From NCBI RefSeq assembly GCF_020831925.1, contig NZ_JAFIFQ010000019.1:1-58990 (forward strand): a DNA stretch of 58,990 nt. The letters are read 5' to 3'. Both the position numbers and the translations under genes were made by a program. The notes beneath the pieces were generated by a model. It worked only from the letters and a program-made list of their open reading frames with translations. It was not told where the DNA came from and did not search any database. Source of the stretch: Alkalimonas sp. GTDB lineage: Bacteria > Pseudomonadota > Gammaproteobacteria > Enterobacterales > Alteromonadaceae. How positions within the stretch are numbered: the stretch's first letter is position 1; every line of letters begins with the position of its first letter. Of the stretch, positions 34,560 to 43,493 are shown piece after piece.

Positions 34560-36971
34560 ATGATGACAACACAAGCTTTAAGAAAACTTGATCGTGCCGC
34601 TAACAGCCAGGTGCATAAATTTGGCGGTACCAGCCTGGCCAATGCCAGCCGCTTTCAGGCGGTGGCTCAGATAGTAAAGCAGATTGTGCAGCAACATGAT
34701 TTGCAACCGCACAGTGACTTCTGGTTGGTGGTGTCAGCACCGGGCAAAACCACTGATCAGCTCTGCGCTTTGTTAGCGCTGGCCGGTCAGGGCGAGCCGA
34801 TTAAGCAGGCTGTAGCTGAGCTGGGTGGTGCTTTGACTGAGTTGGTTCGTCAGACCCTGACTACCCCTTGGCAAGACGAAGTGCTGACCGAGCTGACCCA
34901 GTGGTTGGTAGCTTTGCCTGAACAGGTTCAGTCTGGCCAAACGGCTGATGTGCTGGCACTGGGGGAATCTTTATCCGCCTTGCTGTTGAGTCGCTTATTG
35001 CGCCAATCCGGCCTGCAAGCCGATTGGCTGGACAGTCGAAAATTTTTGACCGTTGAAGGTCAGCAAATCCGCTGGGATGAGTCCGAGCAGCATTTGCTGG
35101 CGCTTCGAACGGAAGGCATTCAGGTCGTCACCGGCTTTATTGGTCGCGATCCGGCCGGACACAGTCTGACGCTGGGGCGCAATGGCAGCGACTATTCCGC
35201 CACTATACTGGGGCGATTGGTGCAAGCACAGCAGGTGCATATCTGGACCGATGTGGATGCGATTTACAGCGGCGATCCACGCCGTTTACCGGCGGCCCGA
35301 CCTTATCATCAGGTGAGCTGGCGCCAGGCTTGCTTGTTGGCAGAACTGGGGAACCCGGTACTGCACGCCCGTACGCTGGCCCCTTTGTACAATAGTCAGA
35401 CTCAGCTGCAGGTGCGTTCCAGCTTTGAACCTGAACGCCAGGGCTGTCAGATCGTTCCGGATACCAGCTGCCAGGCCAGCTTTGTCACCGATTTGCAGCA
35501 GATGGTGCTACTCAGTGTGCATGACCTGCATGGCTTTGATGCTCATTGGTTGGCTGCTGAACTGCAACAACCTGTGGTGTCCCTGCAACAAAGTGCGCAG
35601 GGCAACCTGTGGTTACTACCAGCTAAGGTTGCTGATCAGGCGGTGCAGCTGTTGGCTGAGCGCCAGGTGCATGCAGTGCATGATACCACGGCCTATTATG
35701 CAGTGGCCTGGTTAAAGCCTGCGCCTGTGCAGCAAGAGACCTTACCTGCCGATGTGGCGGCCTGTCTCCAGCGACTTCGACCCGCTCACACTTATCAGAA
35801 CAAAGAACTTGCCGTCTGGTTATTTGCACAGGAGCTATCTGCCGTGAGTTTTGCCGAACTGCATCAGTATTGCACCCAGCCACGCCCTGACATCCAGCTG
35901 ATAGTTGCGGGCACGGGAAATGTGGGCTCCGAGTTTTTACGTTTATTACCGGGGCATCAGCAGCGCTGTCAGGGTAGCCATGGCCTGCAATTAGCAGCAT
36001 TATTTAACTCGCGCCAGATGGTGCTAAAACCTGCTGCCGTGCACGAGTTACCCTCACTGCTACAACAGGCCGGGCCTTTAAATCAGCAGGCCTTGCTCAC
36101 TGAAATTGCCCGTTTGCCAGCCCCTAAGGTGCTGATTGATTTAACACCAAGCCAGGCTCTGGCCGAGCAGTATCCGGATTTTATTGCCGCAGGTTGTCAT
36201 ATTATCAGTGCCAATAAGCAAGGCGTTACTTTGCCTGAGCCGCAGTATCAGCAGATCCTTAACCAGCTCAATGAGCAAAAGCTGCACTGGCTGAGCAATA
36301 CTACGGTTGGTGCTGGTTTACCAGTGCAGCGAGCATTGAATGAGCTGCAATCTGCCGGCGATAAAGTAAGCCGCATCAGCGGGATTTTCTCCGGTACTTT
36401 GTCCTGGTTACTGTGTCAATACGATGGCAGCAGGGCATTTTCCGACTTGCTGCTGCAGGCGAAAGAACTGGGTTATACCGAGCCGGATCCGCGCGAGGAT
36501 TTATCCGGTCGCGACGTGCAGCGCAAGTTGCTGGTGCTGGCCCGGGAACTCGGTTGCTCACTGGATTTAGCCGATATCAGGCTGGAACCTTTACTGCCTG
36601 AAGCTTTGGCAGGCGCAAGTTGGGATCATTTCTGGCAACAGCGCGCTGAGTTTGATGCGTTGATGCAGCAGCACTTTGAGCAAGCCTCACACCAGCAATT
36701 GCGTTATGTCGGCGAGCTTCGCCTGACCGCTGATGGGGTCGATGCCTGCGTTCGCTTAGTCGCCGTGCCAGGTTCGGACCCATTGGCTGCCATTCAACCG
36801 TGCGACAATGTATTTGTGATTGAGTCCGACTGGTATCAGGAGCTGCCTTTGGTGATCAAAGGTCCCGGTGCTGGCCGAACCGTTACTGCCGGTGGTGTGC
36901 ATGCGGATCTGGCGCAGCTTAGCCGCCAGTTGTTATTGTCAAATGTTGCTAATTTACCGAGGTCGTCGTAA
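34560..36971 (+). CDS. metL: Bifunctional aspartokinase II / homoserine dehydrogenase II
   Basis: The methionine-branch paralogue of ThrA. The 803-residue protein has an aspartokinase domain ([41 protein letters not shown]), a divergent central regulatory region, and a homoserine dehydrogenase domain ([32 protein letters not shown]). The order metB-metL and MetJ control identify it as metL rather than thrA. ATG codons at 34560 and 34563 are both possible starts; no strong ribosome-binding site is visible, so it is probably coupled to metB. Confidence 0.96.
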   Translation: MMTTQALRKLDRAANSQVHKFGGTSLANASRFQAVAQIVKQIVQQHDLQPHSDFWLVVSAPGKTTDQLCALLALAGQGEPIKQAVAELGGALTELVRQTLTTPWQDEVLTELTQWLVALPEQVQSGQTADVLALGESLSALLLSRLLRQSGLQADWLDSRKFLTVEGQQIRWDESEQHLLALRTEGIQVVTGFIGRDPAGHSLTLGRNGSDYSATILGRLVQAQQVHIWTDVDAIYSGDPRRLPAARPYHQVSWRQACLLAELGNPVLHARTLAPLYNSQTQLQVRSSFEPERQGCQIVPDTSCQASFVTDLQQMVLLSVHDLHGFDAHWLAAELQQPVVSLQQSAQGNLWLLPAKVADQAVQLLAERQVHAVHDTTAYYAVAWLKPAPVQQETLPADVAACLQRLRPAHTYQNKELAVWLFAQELSAVSFAELHQYCTQPRPDIQLIVAGTGNVGSEFLRLLPGHQQRCQGSHGLQLAALFNSRQMVLKPAAVHELPSLLQQAGPLNQQALLTEIARLPAPKVLIDLTPSQALAEQYPDFIAAGCHIISANKQGVTLPEPQYQQILNQLNEQKLHWLSNTTVGAGLPVQRALNELQSAGDKVSRISGIFSGTLSWLLCQYDGSRAFSDLLLQAKELGYTEPDPREDLSGRDVQRKLLVLARELGCSLDLADIRLEPLLPEALAGASWDHFWQQRAEFDALMQQHFEQASHQQLRYVGELRLTADGVDACVRLVAVPGSDPLAAIQPCDNVFVIESDWYQELPLVIKGPGAGRTVTAGGVHADLAQLSRQLLLSNVANLPRSS

Positions 36972-37877
<906 letters not shown>

Positions 37878-37897
37878 GGTGGAGGCTTGCTTTGTCA

Positions 37898-37923
37898 TCT
37901 GCCGGTAACCCAGTGCCGGCAGA
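37898..37923 (+). terminator. Weak hairpin after metF
   Basis: TCTGCCGG and CCGGCAGA form an 8 bp stem around a 10 nt loop, about 20 nt after the metF stop. What follows is AT-rich (CTAATTATTTAA) but not a clean T-run, so termination here is uncertain. Confidence 0.4.
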
Positions 37924-37948
37924 CTAATTATTTAATCTCGACAACATT

Positions 37949-37983
37949 TGGATATAAATTCACAAAAACAGCATAATAATTCT
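37949..37983. promoter_or_regulatory. ArgR operator (two ARG boxes) upstream of argC
   Basis: TGGATATAAATTCA (37949-37962) is one mismatch from the TGAATnnnnATTCA core. AGCATAATAATTCT (37970-37983) matches 7 of 10 core positions. Their starts are 21 bp apart, the spacing of tandem 18 bp ARG boxes separated by 3 bp in ArgR operators. They lie against the -35 of the argC promoter. argR is not in this window. Confidence 0.75.
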
Positions 37984-38011
37984 TGTTTTTTGCTGTGTCA
38001 CTGCGTAGACT
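37983..38011 (+). promoter_or_regulatory. argCBFGH promoter
   Basis: TTGTTT (37983-37988), 17 bp, TAGACT (38006-38011). It starts transcription near 38018, just before GAGGAAAG and the argC ATG. The ARG boxes abut its -35. Confidence 0.55.
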
Positions 38012-38041
38012 AGCGGCTTATCCGTGTGAGGAAAGTCGCCG

Positions 38042-39103
38042 ATGTCGCAATCTCAATCTCAGTTTCAATCAATGGTTTTGTTGAAAAAACGCGCAATTAT
38101 ATTGGGCGCAGCTGGTTACAGCGGTGCCGAGCTGGTGCAACTGATCAGCCAGCACCCGGCCATTGAGTTAGTGGCTGCTTATGCATCTGCTGGTCGTGAG
38201 CCTGAGGCTTTTGCCAGTTTGTATCCAAGGTACAGCAATCAGCTGGATCTGCAGGTACTGCCCTGGCAGCCTGAAGCTATCAATGAGGTAGCGCAGCAGG
38301 CGGATATCGCCTTTTTAGCTTTACCGCACGAGGCCAGCGAAGAACTGGCACCGCAATTGCTGGCCAAGGGACTGGTAGTGTTCGATTTATCCGGTGCTTT
38401 TCGGTTAAAAAACGCTGCCTTGTACCCGGAATTTTATGGCTACCCGCATCAGCATCCGGAACTTCTGCCACAGGCTCCTTATGGCCTGGCAGAATGGATC
38501 AGTGCTTCTGAGTTGGAACATTCTTTATTTGCCGTGGCTGGCTGTTATCCAACCGCTTCAGCGCTGGCGTTATTGCCGCTTATCAAAGCTGGCTTGCTGG
38601 CCGAAGGTGCTGTGCCGGTGATCAATGCCATCAGTGGCGTATCCGGGGCTGGGCGCAAAGCCAGTCTTGGTACCTCTTTTTGCGAAGTTGGCCTTTCGGC
38701 TTACGGCTTTTTTGGCCACAGGCACCGGCCGGAAATTGAGCAGACGCTGGGCTGCTCTGTGGTCTTTACCCCGCACCTGGGTAATTTTAAGCGCGGCATT
38801 CTGGCGACCATCAGTGTCTGCTTAAAGGCCGGTATCAGCAAAGCCGAGGTCGATGCGGCCTATCAGCAGCATTACCAGCACAAACCGATGGTGCGCTTAT
38901 TGCCGCGTTCACCCAATGTCGCTGATGTGGCTGGCACCTGTTTCTGCGATCTGCACTGGCAGCAGCATGGCCAGCAATTGGTGGTGGTGTCTGCCATCGA
39001 CAACCTGCTAAAAGGCGCAGCGGCTCAGGCGGTGCAATTGGCCAATTTAAAGTTTGGTTACCCGGAAGCAGCCGGCTTGCTGGCAGGAGGTTATCGTGAC
39101 TGA
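38042..39103 (+). CDS. argC: N-acetyl-gamma-glutamyl-phosphate reductase
   Basis: ArgC makes N-acetylglutamate semialdehyde, third step of arginine synthesis. The 353-residue protein has the NADP motif LGAAGYSGAELVQL, DLSGAFRL, the catalytic Cys in VAGCYPTAS and GVSGAGRKAS. The ATG at 38042 follows GAGGAAAG and gives a short Gln/Ser-rich N-terminus before the conserved domain; an ATG ten codons later is the alternative. It heads the argCBFGH operon. Confidence 0.96.
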   Translation: MSQSQSQFQSMVLLKKRAIILGAAGYSGAELVQLISQHPAIELVAAYASAGREPEAFASLYPRYSNQLDLQVLPWQPEAINEVAQQADIAFLALPHEASEELAPQLLAKGLVVFDLSGAFRLKNAALYPEFYGYPHQHPELLPQAPYGLAEWISASELEHSLFAVAGCYPTASALALLPLIKAGLLAEGAVPVINAISGVSGAGRKASLGTSFCEVGLSAYGFFGHRHRPEIEQTLGCSVVFTPHLGNFKRGILATISVCLKAGISKAEVDAAYQQHYQHKPMVRLLPRSPNVADVAGTCFCDLHWQQHGQQLVVVSAIDNLLKGAAAQAVQLANLKFGYPEAAGLLAGGYRD

Positions 39104-39866
39104 GGTACGGCCACTTATTGTCAAACTGGGCGGTCGTCTGTTGCAAGAGCCGCCAGCGATTACAGCTTTACTGGCGGTCTGCCAGCACATCAAACAGCAG
39201 CGGCCACTGGTGTTGGTGCATGGCGGCGGTGCTCAGGTAGAAATCTGGTTGCAGACCTTTGGCTTTGTCACTGAAAAGATCGATGGCCAGCGGGTGTCGC
39301 CGCCTGAGCAAATGCCAGTGATTGCCGGTGCTTTGGCTGGCGGGGTTAATGCGGAGCTGGTGGCTTTGGCCGATTTGGCGGAACTAAAGCCAGTTGGTTT
39401 AACCTTGGGGGCTGGTGGCAGTTGTCGCTTTGAAGCCATCCCGCAACTGGGCGCTGTTGCCAAGGCCATGCCAGGCCAGCCCGAGTTATTGCAGGGATTA
39501 TTGTCGCAAGGCTTTACCCCGGTGCTTAGCTCCATCGGCCATAGCAACGGCGCACTGTTGAATATAAATGCTGATTTGGCGGCCGCAGCGCTTTGCCAGT
39601 TGCTGCAGGGTGATTTACTGCTGCTGACCGATGTGCCAGGGATTTTGCAAGCCGATGGCAGCTTAATTCCACAGTTAGATGCGCAAGCCGCCAACCGCCT
39701 CGTTGCCAGCGGCGTGATTAAGGGCGGCATGAAAGTCAAATTGGACGCCGCGCTGGAAACGGCGCAAGCCTTAAAGCGCAGCATCGTAGTGGCCGGCTGG
39801 CAACAACCGGACCTGTTACTGGCGTTGCTGGCGGGTCAGCCGGTAGGTAGCCGGATCCAACCTTAG
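39096..39866 (+). CDS. argB: Acetylglutamate kinase
   Basis: ArgB phosphorylates N-acetylglutamate. The 256-residue protein has the amino-acid kinase motifs LIVKLGGRLLQ, VLVHGGGAQVE, GALAGGVNAELV and the C-terminal GGMKVKLDAAL. It resembles the short, arginine-insensitive E. coli-type enzyme. The start is GTG at 39096, with AGGAGG five nt upstream; an in-frame ATG at 39054 lies deep in argC. It overlaps argC by 8 nt. Confidence 0.95.
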   Translation: MTEVRPLIVKLGGRLLQEPPAITALLAVCQHIKQQRPLVLVHGGGAQVEIWLQTFGFVTEKIDGQRVSPPEQMPVIAGALAGGVNAELVALADLAELKPVGLTLGAGGSCRFEAIPQLGAVAKAMPGQPELLQGLLSQGFTPVLSSIGHSNGALLNINADLAAAALCQLLQGDLLLLTDVPGILQADGSLIPQLDAQAANRLVASGVIKGGMKVKLDAALETAQALKRSIVVAGWQQPDLLLALLAGQPVGSRIQP

Positions 39867-39891
39867 ATTAAAAAACACAGCGAGTTCGCTT

Positions 39892-40806
39892 ATGACATCT
39901 TTTCATCAACTCTTGTCCTTGCAGGAGCTCTCACCAGAGCAGTTGCAGCACTTGCTGCAACTGGCATTGCAAATCAAGCATCAGCCAGCACTGTACCAAC
40001 AAGCCCTAGCCGGTAAAAGCATCGCCTTATTGTTCGAAAAGCCTTCACTACGAACCCGCGTTAGCTTTGATGTAGGTATCCATAAATTGGGTGGGCACAG
40101 CGTTTACCTGGATCAGCAAAATGGTGCTATGGGTAAGCGGGAGACGGTGGAGGATTTTGGTCGTAATCTGGCCTGCTGGACCGATGCCATCGTCGCACGG
40201 GTTTATACGCAGAGCACGCTGGAGAAACTTGCCGCCAGCAGCGGTATTCCGGTGGTCAATGCGCTCAGCGATTTATACCACCCCTGTCAGGCGCTGGCCG
40301 ACTTGCTGACCTTGCACGAAACCTTCGGCGATTTAAGTCAGGTACAACTGGCTTTTGTCGGCGATGGCAACAATGTCTGCCATTCGTTGATGCTGGGCGC
40401 CGCCTTAGCTGGCATGAAACTGGTGGTGATCACGCCGCCTAATCATGGTCCGGATGGCCATGTACTGCAACAGGCGCAGGCCATTGCCACAAAAACTGGC
40501 GCCAGCCTGAGTTTAAGCCATCATTTATCCGAAGCTCATGGTAGCCAGGCTATCTACACAGATACCTGGGTGTCGATGGGAGAATCGATGGATGCAGCCG
40601 AGCAGTTGCGTCGTTTTGGTGATTATCAGCTGTCCAGTGCTGTGTTAGAGCGACTGGGCATTTCCTATTTAATGCACTGCTTGCCCGCGCATCGGGGGCA
40701 GGAAGTCACCAGCGAGCTGCTGGACAGTAAAGCAGCCCTGGTATTGCAGCAAGCAGAAAACAGAATGCACGCGCAAAATGCGGTGCTGGTTCAACTTTTA
40801 GCATGA
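39892..40806 (+). CDS. argF: Ornithine carbamoyltransferase
   Basis: ArgF transfers carbamoyl phosphate to ornithine to give citrulline. The 304-residue protein has [15 protein letters not shown] as carbamoyl-phosphate site (SLRTR instead of the more common STRTR), the [11 protein letters not shown] motif, and the ornithine-site HCLPAHRG. It follows argB after 25 nt. An acetylornithine transcarbamylase is less likely given HCLPAHRG and the operon with argG and argH. Confidence 0.94.
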   Translation: MTSFHQLLSLQELSPEQLQHLLQLALQIKHQPALYQQALAGKSIALLFEKPSLRTRVSFDVGIHKLGGHSVYLDQQNGAMGKRETVEDFGRNLACWTDAIVARVYTQSTLEKLAASSGIPVVNALSDLYHPCQALADLLTLHETFGDLSQVQLAFVGDGNNVCHSLMLGAALAGMKLVVITPPNHGPDGHVLQQAQAIATKTGASLSLSHHLSEAHGSQAIYTDTWVSMGESMDAAEQLRRFGDYQLSSAVLERLGISYLMHCLPAHRGQEVTSELLDSKAALVLQQAENRMHAQNAVLVQLLA

Positions 40807-40814
40807 GGTGCGAG

Positions 40815-42035
40815 ATGAGTGTAAAAAAAGTCGTATTGGCGTATTCCGGCGGATTGGATACTTCGGCCATCGTGCCTTGGTTAAAAGACAACTACAACTG
40901 CGAAGTGGTGGCCTTTGTCGCCAATGTCGGTCAGGGCGATGACGAACTGGCCGGGGTGGAAGAAAAAGCCATCGCCTCAGGGGCATCCAGCTGTTACGTG
41001 GTGGACTTGCGCGATCAGTTGATGCGTGAAGTGGTCTACCCGACCTTAAAAACCGGCGCCGTCTACGAAGGTCAGTACCTGCTGGGCACCTCCATGGCCC
41101 GGCCGGTGATTGCCCGCGCTCAGGTCGAATTGGCCCTGAAAGTAGGCGCTGATGCACTCAGCCATGGCTGCACCGGCAAAGGCAATGATCAGGTGCGCTT
41201 TGAAAGCGCTTTTGCGGCGTTGGCGCCGCAACTCAAAGTGATTGCGCCCTGGCGCGAGTGGGAGTTCAGCTCCCGGCAATCCTTGCTGGACTATCTGGTT
41301 GAAAAGAAAATCCCAACCACCTCGTCTGCCACCAAGATTTACAGCCGGGATGCCAACCTGTGGCATATTTCACACGAAGGCGGTGAGCTGGAAGACCCCT
41401 GGTGCGAGCCATCTGAGCAGGTCTGGACCTGGACGAAATCGCCGGAGCAGGCGCCGGATCAACCAGCCTATGTCGAGCTGTCATTTGTGGCTGGTGAGCT
41501 GCAAAAAATCAATGGTCAGGCATTGGCCCCGGTCGAGGCCTTAAGCTTGCTGAATGATATTGGAGCCGAGCATGGCGTGGGCCGGATTGATATTGTCGAA
41601 AACCGCTTAGTGGGTATGAAATCCCGTGGTTGTTATGAAACCCCGGGCGGTACCATTTTACTGGCCGGCTTGCAGGGGCTTGAAGCTCTGGTGTATGACC
41701 GTACGGCGCTGAATTACCGTGAGGAGATAGGCCTGAAGTTTGCCCAGCTGGTGTACGATGGCCGCTGGTTTACCCCACTTAAAGACGCCTTACTGGCCGC
41801 TGCGACCAGCCTGGCGCAGGACTTGACCGGTGATGTAGTATTGAAGTTGTACAAAGGCCGGGTCACTGTAGCCAAGCGTCGCTCTGTCAACAGCCTGTAC
41901 TCGGAAGCCTTTGCTACCTTTGAAGACGATGAAGTCTACAACCAGCAGGATGCAGCCGGTTTTATTCGTTTGTACAGCCTGGCCAGCCGCATCCGTGCCA
42001 TGCATGCGGCTGATAAAACAGCGCAGGAGTCCTGA
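40815..42035 (+). CDS. argG: Argininosuccinate synthase
   Basis: ArgG joins citrulline and aspartate with ATP. The 406-residue protein opens with the P-loop-like [17 protein letters not shown] and has [15 protein letters not shown] (here [15 protein letters not shown]) and [18 protein letters not shown] chose the ATG at 40815, with GAGGTG upstream; an ATG at 40803 overlapping the argF stop would add four residues. It precedes argH by 2 nt. Confidence 0.96.
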   Translation: MSVKKVVLAYSGGLDTSAIVPWLKDNYNCEVVAFVANVGQGDDELAGVEEKAIASGASSCYVVDLRDQLMREVVYPTLKTGAVYEGQYLLGTSMARPVIARAQVELALKVGADALSHGCTGKGNDQVRFESAFAALAPQLKVIAPWREWEFSSRQSLLDYLVEKKIPTTSSATKIYSRDANLWHISHEGGELEDPWCEPSEQVWTWTKSPEQAPDQPAYVELSFVAGELQKINGQALAPVEALSLLNDIGAEHGVGRIDIVENRLVGMKSRGCYETPGGTILLAGLQGLEALVYDRTALNYREEIGLKFAQLVYDGRWFTPLKDALLAAATSLAQDLTGDVVLKLYKGRVTVAKRRSVNSLYSEAFATFEDDEVYNQQDAAGFIRLYSLASRIRAMHAADKTAQES

Positions 42036-42037
42036 TT

Positions 42038-43420
42038 ATGGCGATGTGGGGCGGGCGTTTTACCGAAGCCACGCTGGATGAGTTCAAAGCCTTTAATGAT
42101 TCCATCAGCTTTGACTACCAGCTGGCGCAGCAGGATATCGCAGCATCGAAAGTCTGGGCTGCAGGCCTTGCCGAAGCTGGCCTGATTGCAGAGGATGAAG
42201 CTAAACAGCTGCAGCAGGCGTTGCAGCAGTTGGCCGAGGAGCTGCTGCAAAATCCTCGTTTGCCGGTCGAAAGCGGCGAGGAAGACATTCACAGCTGGGT
42301 TGAAAGTAAGTTGACCGAGCGTCTTGGCGCGGTAGCCCGTAAGCTACATACCGGCCGCAGTCGCAACGATTTAGTGGCGACCGATTTACGGCTTTGGACC
42401 CGGGCTGCCGCCAGCGCTGTGCGCAGCAGTTTGCTGGGCAGTATTCAGGCATTGCTGAGTTTCGCTGAGGCTGCCGGCACGGCGGTGATGCCGGGTTATA
42501 CCCACTTACAACGCGCACAGCCGGTGATGGTGGCGCATTGGGCGTTGGCTTATGTGGAGATGTTTAAACGTGATCTGGGCCGCTTGGACGATGCCAGCAA
42601 GCGGCTGAATGTTTGTCCGCTTGGTGCGGGCGCCCTGGCTGGTACCGGTGTACCGGTGGATCGCAGCTGGTTGGCACAGCAACTGGGTTTTGATACCGCC
42701 GCAGCCAATAGCCTGGATGCGGTGTCCGATCGGGATTTCGTGGTTGAGCTGTCTGCGACTGCTAGCTTGTGCATGACTCATGTCTCACGTTTATCGGAAG
42801 ATGTGATTTTCTTTTGTTCTGGTGAAGCGGGCTTCTTTAAATTGGGTGACGCCATCAGCAGTGGCTCATCGCTGATGCCGCAGAAAAAGAATCCGGATGT
42901 ATTCGAGCTGCTGCGCGGCAAAAGTGGCCGTATTCTGGGCCAACTGGTGGCTATTTTGCATGTGCTGAAGGGCTTGCCGCTGGCATACAACAAAGACATG
43001 CAGGAAGACAAACAAGGCTTCTTTGACTTGATGCAGCAGTGGCAGCAATCCTTGCAGGTATTGGCGACGGTATTGCCACATTTAAGCGTGAAAGTAGATG
43101 TTTGTCGTCAGGCGGCTGAGCTAGGCTACAGCAATGCAACCGATTTGGCTGATTATCTGGTGGGGAAGGGCATTCCCTTCCGCGATGCCCATCACTTATC
43201 CGGACAGTTGGTGCTGATTGCATCCGGGCAGCAAGTGCCACTGGAGCAGTTGCCACTTGCTGAGATGCAAAAAGTCAGTGCGGTTATCGGTGAGGATGTC
43301 TATCCAGCATTAACCTTAGAAGCAGGTATGGCGCGGCGCAATGCGCTGGGGGGGACCAGTCCGGAGCAAGTGCTGCCAGCGCTGGTGCAAGCAAAGGCTT
43401 GGCTGGCTGCTCAGCAATAG
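42038..43420 (+). CDS. argH: Argininosuccinate lyase
   Basis: ArgH releases arginine and fumarate from argininosuccinate. The 460-residue protein carries the fumarase/ASL signature GSSLMPQKKNPD and HTGRSRNDLVATDLRLW. It is not fused to an N-acetylglutamate synthase domain, unlike the ArgH(A) of Vibrio and several Alteromonadales. It is the last gene of the arg operon and is followed by a hairpin terminator. Confidence 0.96.
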   Translation: MAMWGGRFTEATLDEFKAFNDSISFDYQLAQQDIAASKVWAAGLAEAGLIAEDEAKQLQQALQQLAEELLQNPRLPVESGEEDIHSWVESKLTERLGAVARKLHTGRSRNDLVATDLRLWTRAAASAVRSSLLGSIQALLSFAEAAGTAVMPGYTHLQRAQPVMVAHWALAYVEMFKRDLGRLDDASKRLNVCPLGAGALAGTGVPVDRSWLAQQLGFDTAAANSLDAVSDRDFVVELSATASLCMTHVSRLSEDVIFFCSGEAGFFKLGDAISSGSSLMPQKKNPDVFELLRGKSGRILGQLVAILHVLKGLPLAYNKDMQEDKQGFFDLMQQWQQSLQVLATVLPHLSVKVDVCRQAAELGYSNATDLADYLVGKGIPFRDAHHLSGQLVLIASGQQVPLEQLPLAEMQKVSAVIGEDVYPALTLEAGMARRNALGGTSPEQVLPALVQAKAWLAAQQ

Positions 43421-43438
43421 GCCGTCCCAAGCATGAAC

Positions 43439-43469
43439 AACGGCCAGCATTGAGCTAGCCGTTTTGTTT
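43439..43469 (+). terminator. Terminator of the arg operon
   Basis: AACGGC pairs with GCCGTT, extended by AGC/GCT after one mismatch, and is followed by TTTTGTTT. It begins 18 nt after the argH stop and also faces the 3' end of mrcA. Confidence 0.7.
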
Positions 43470-43493
43470 GAGTTGCTATAAGTATCTACCAGT

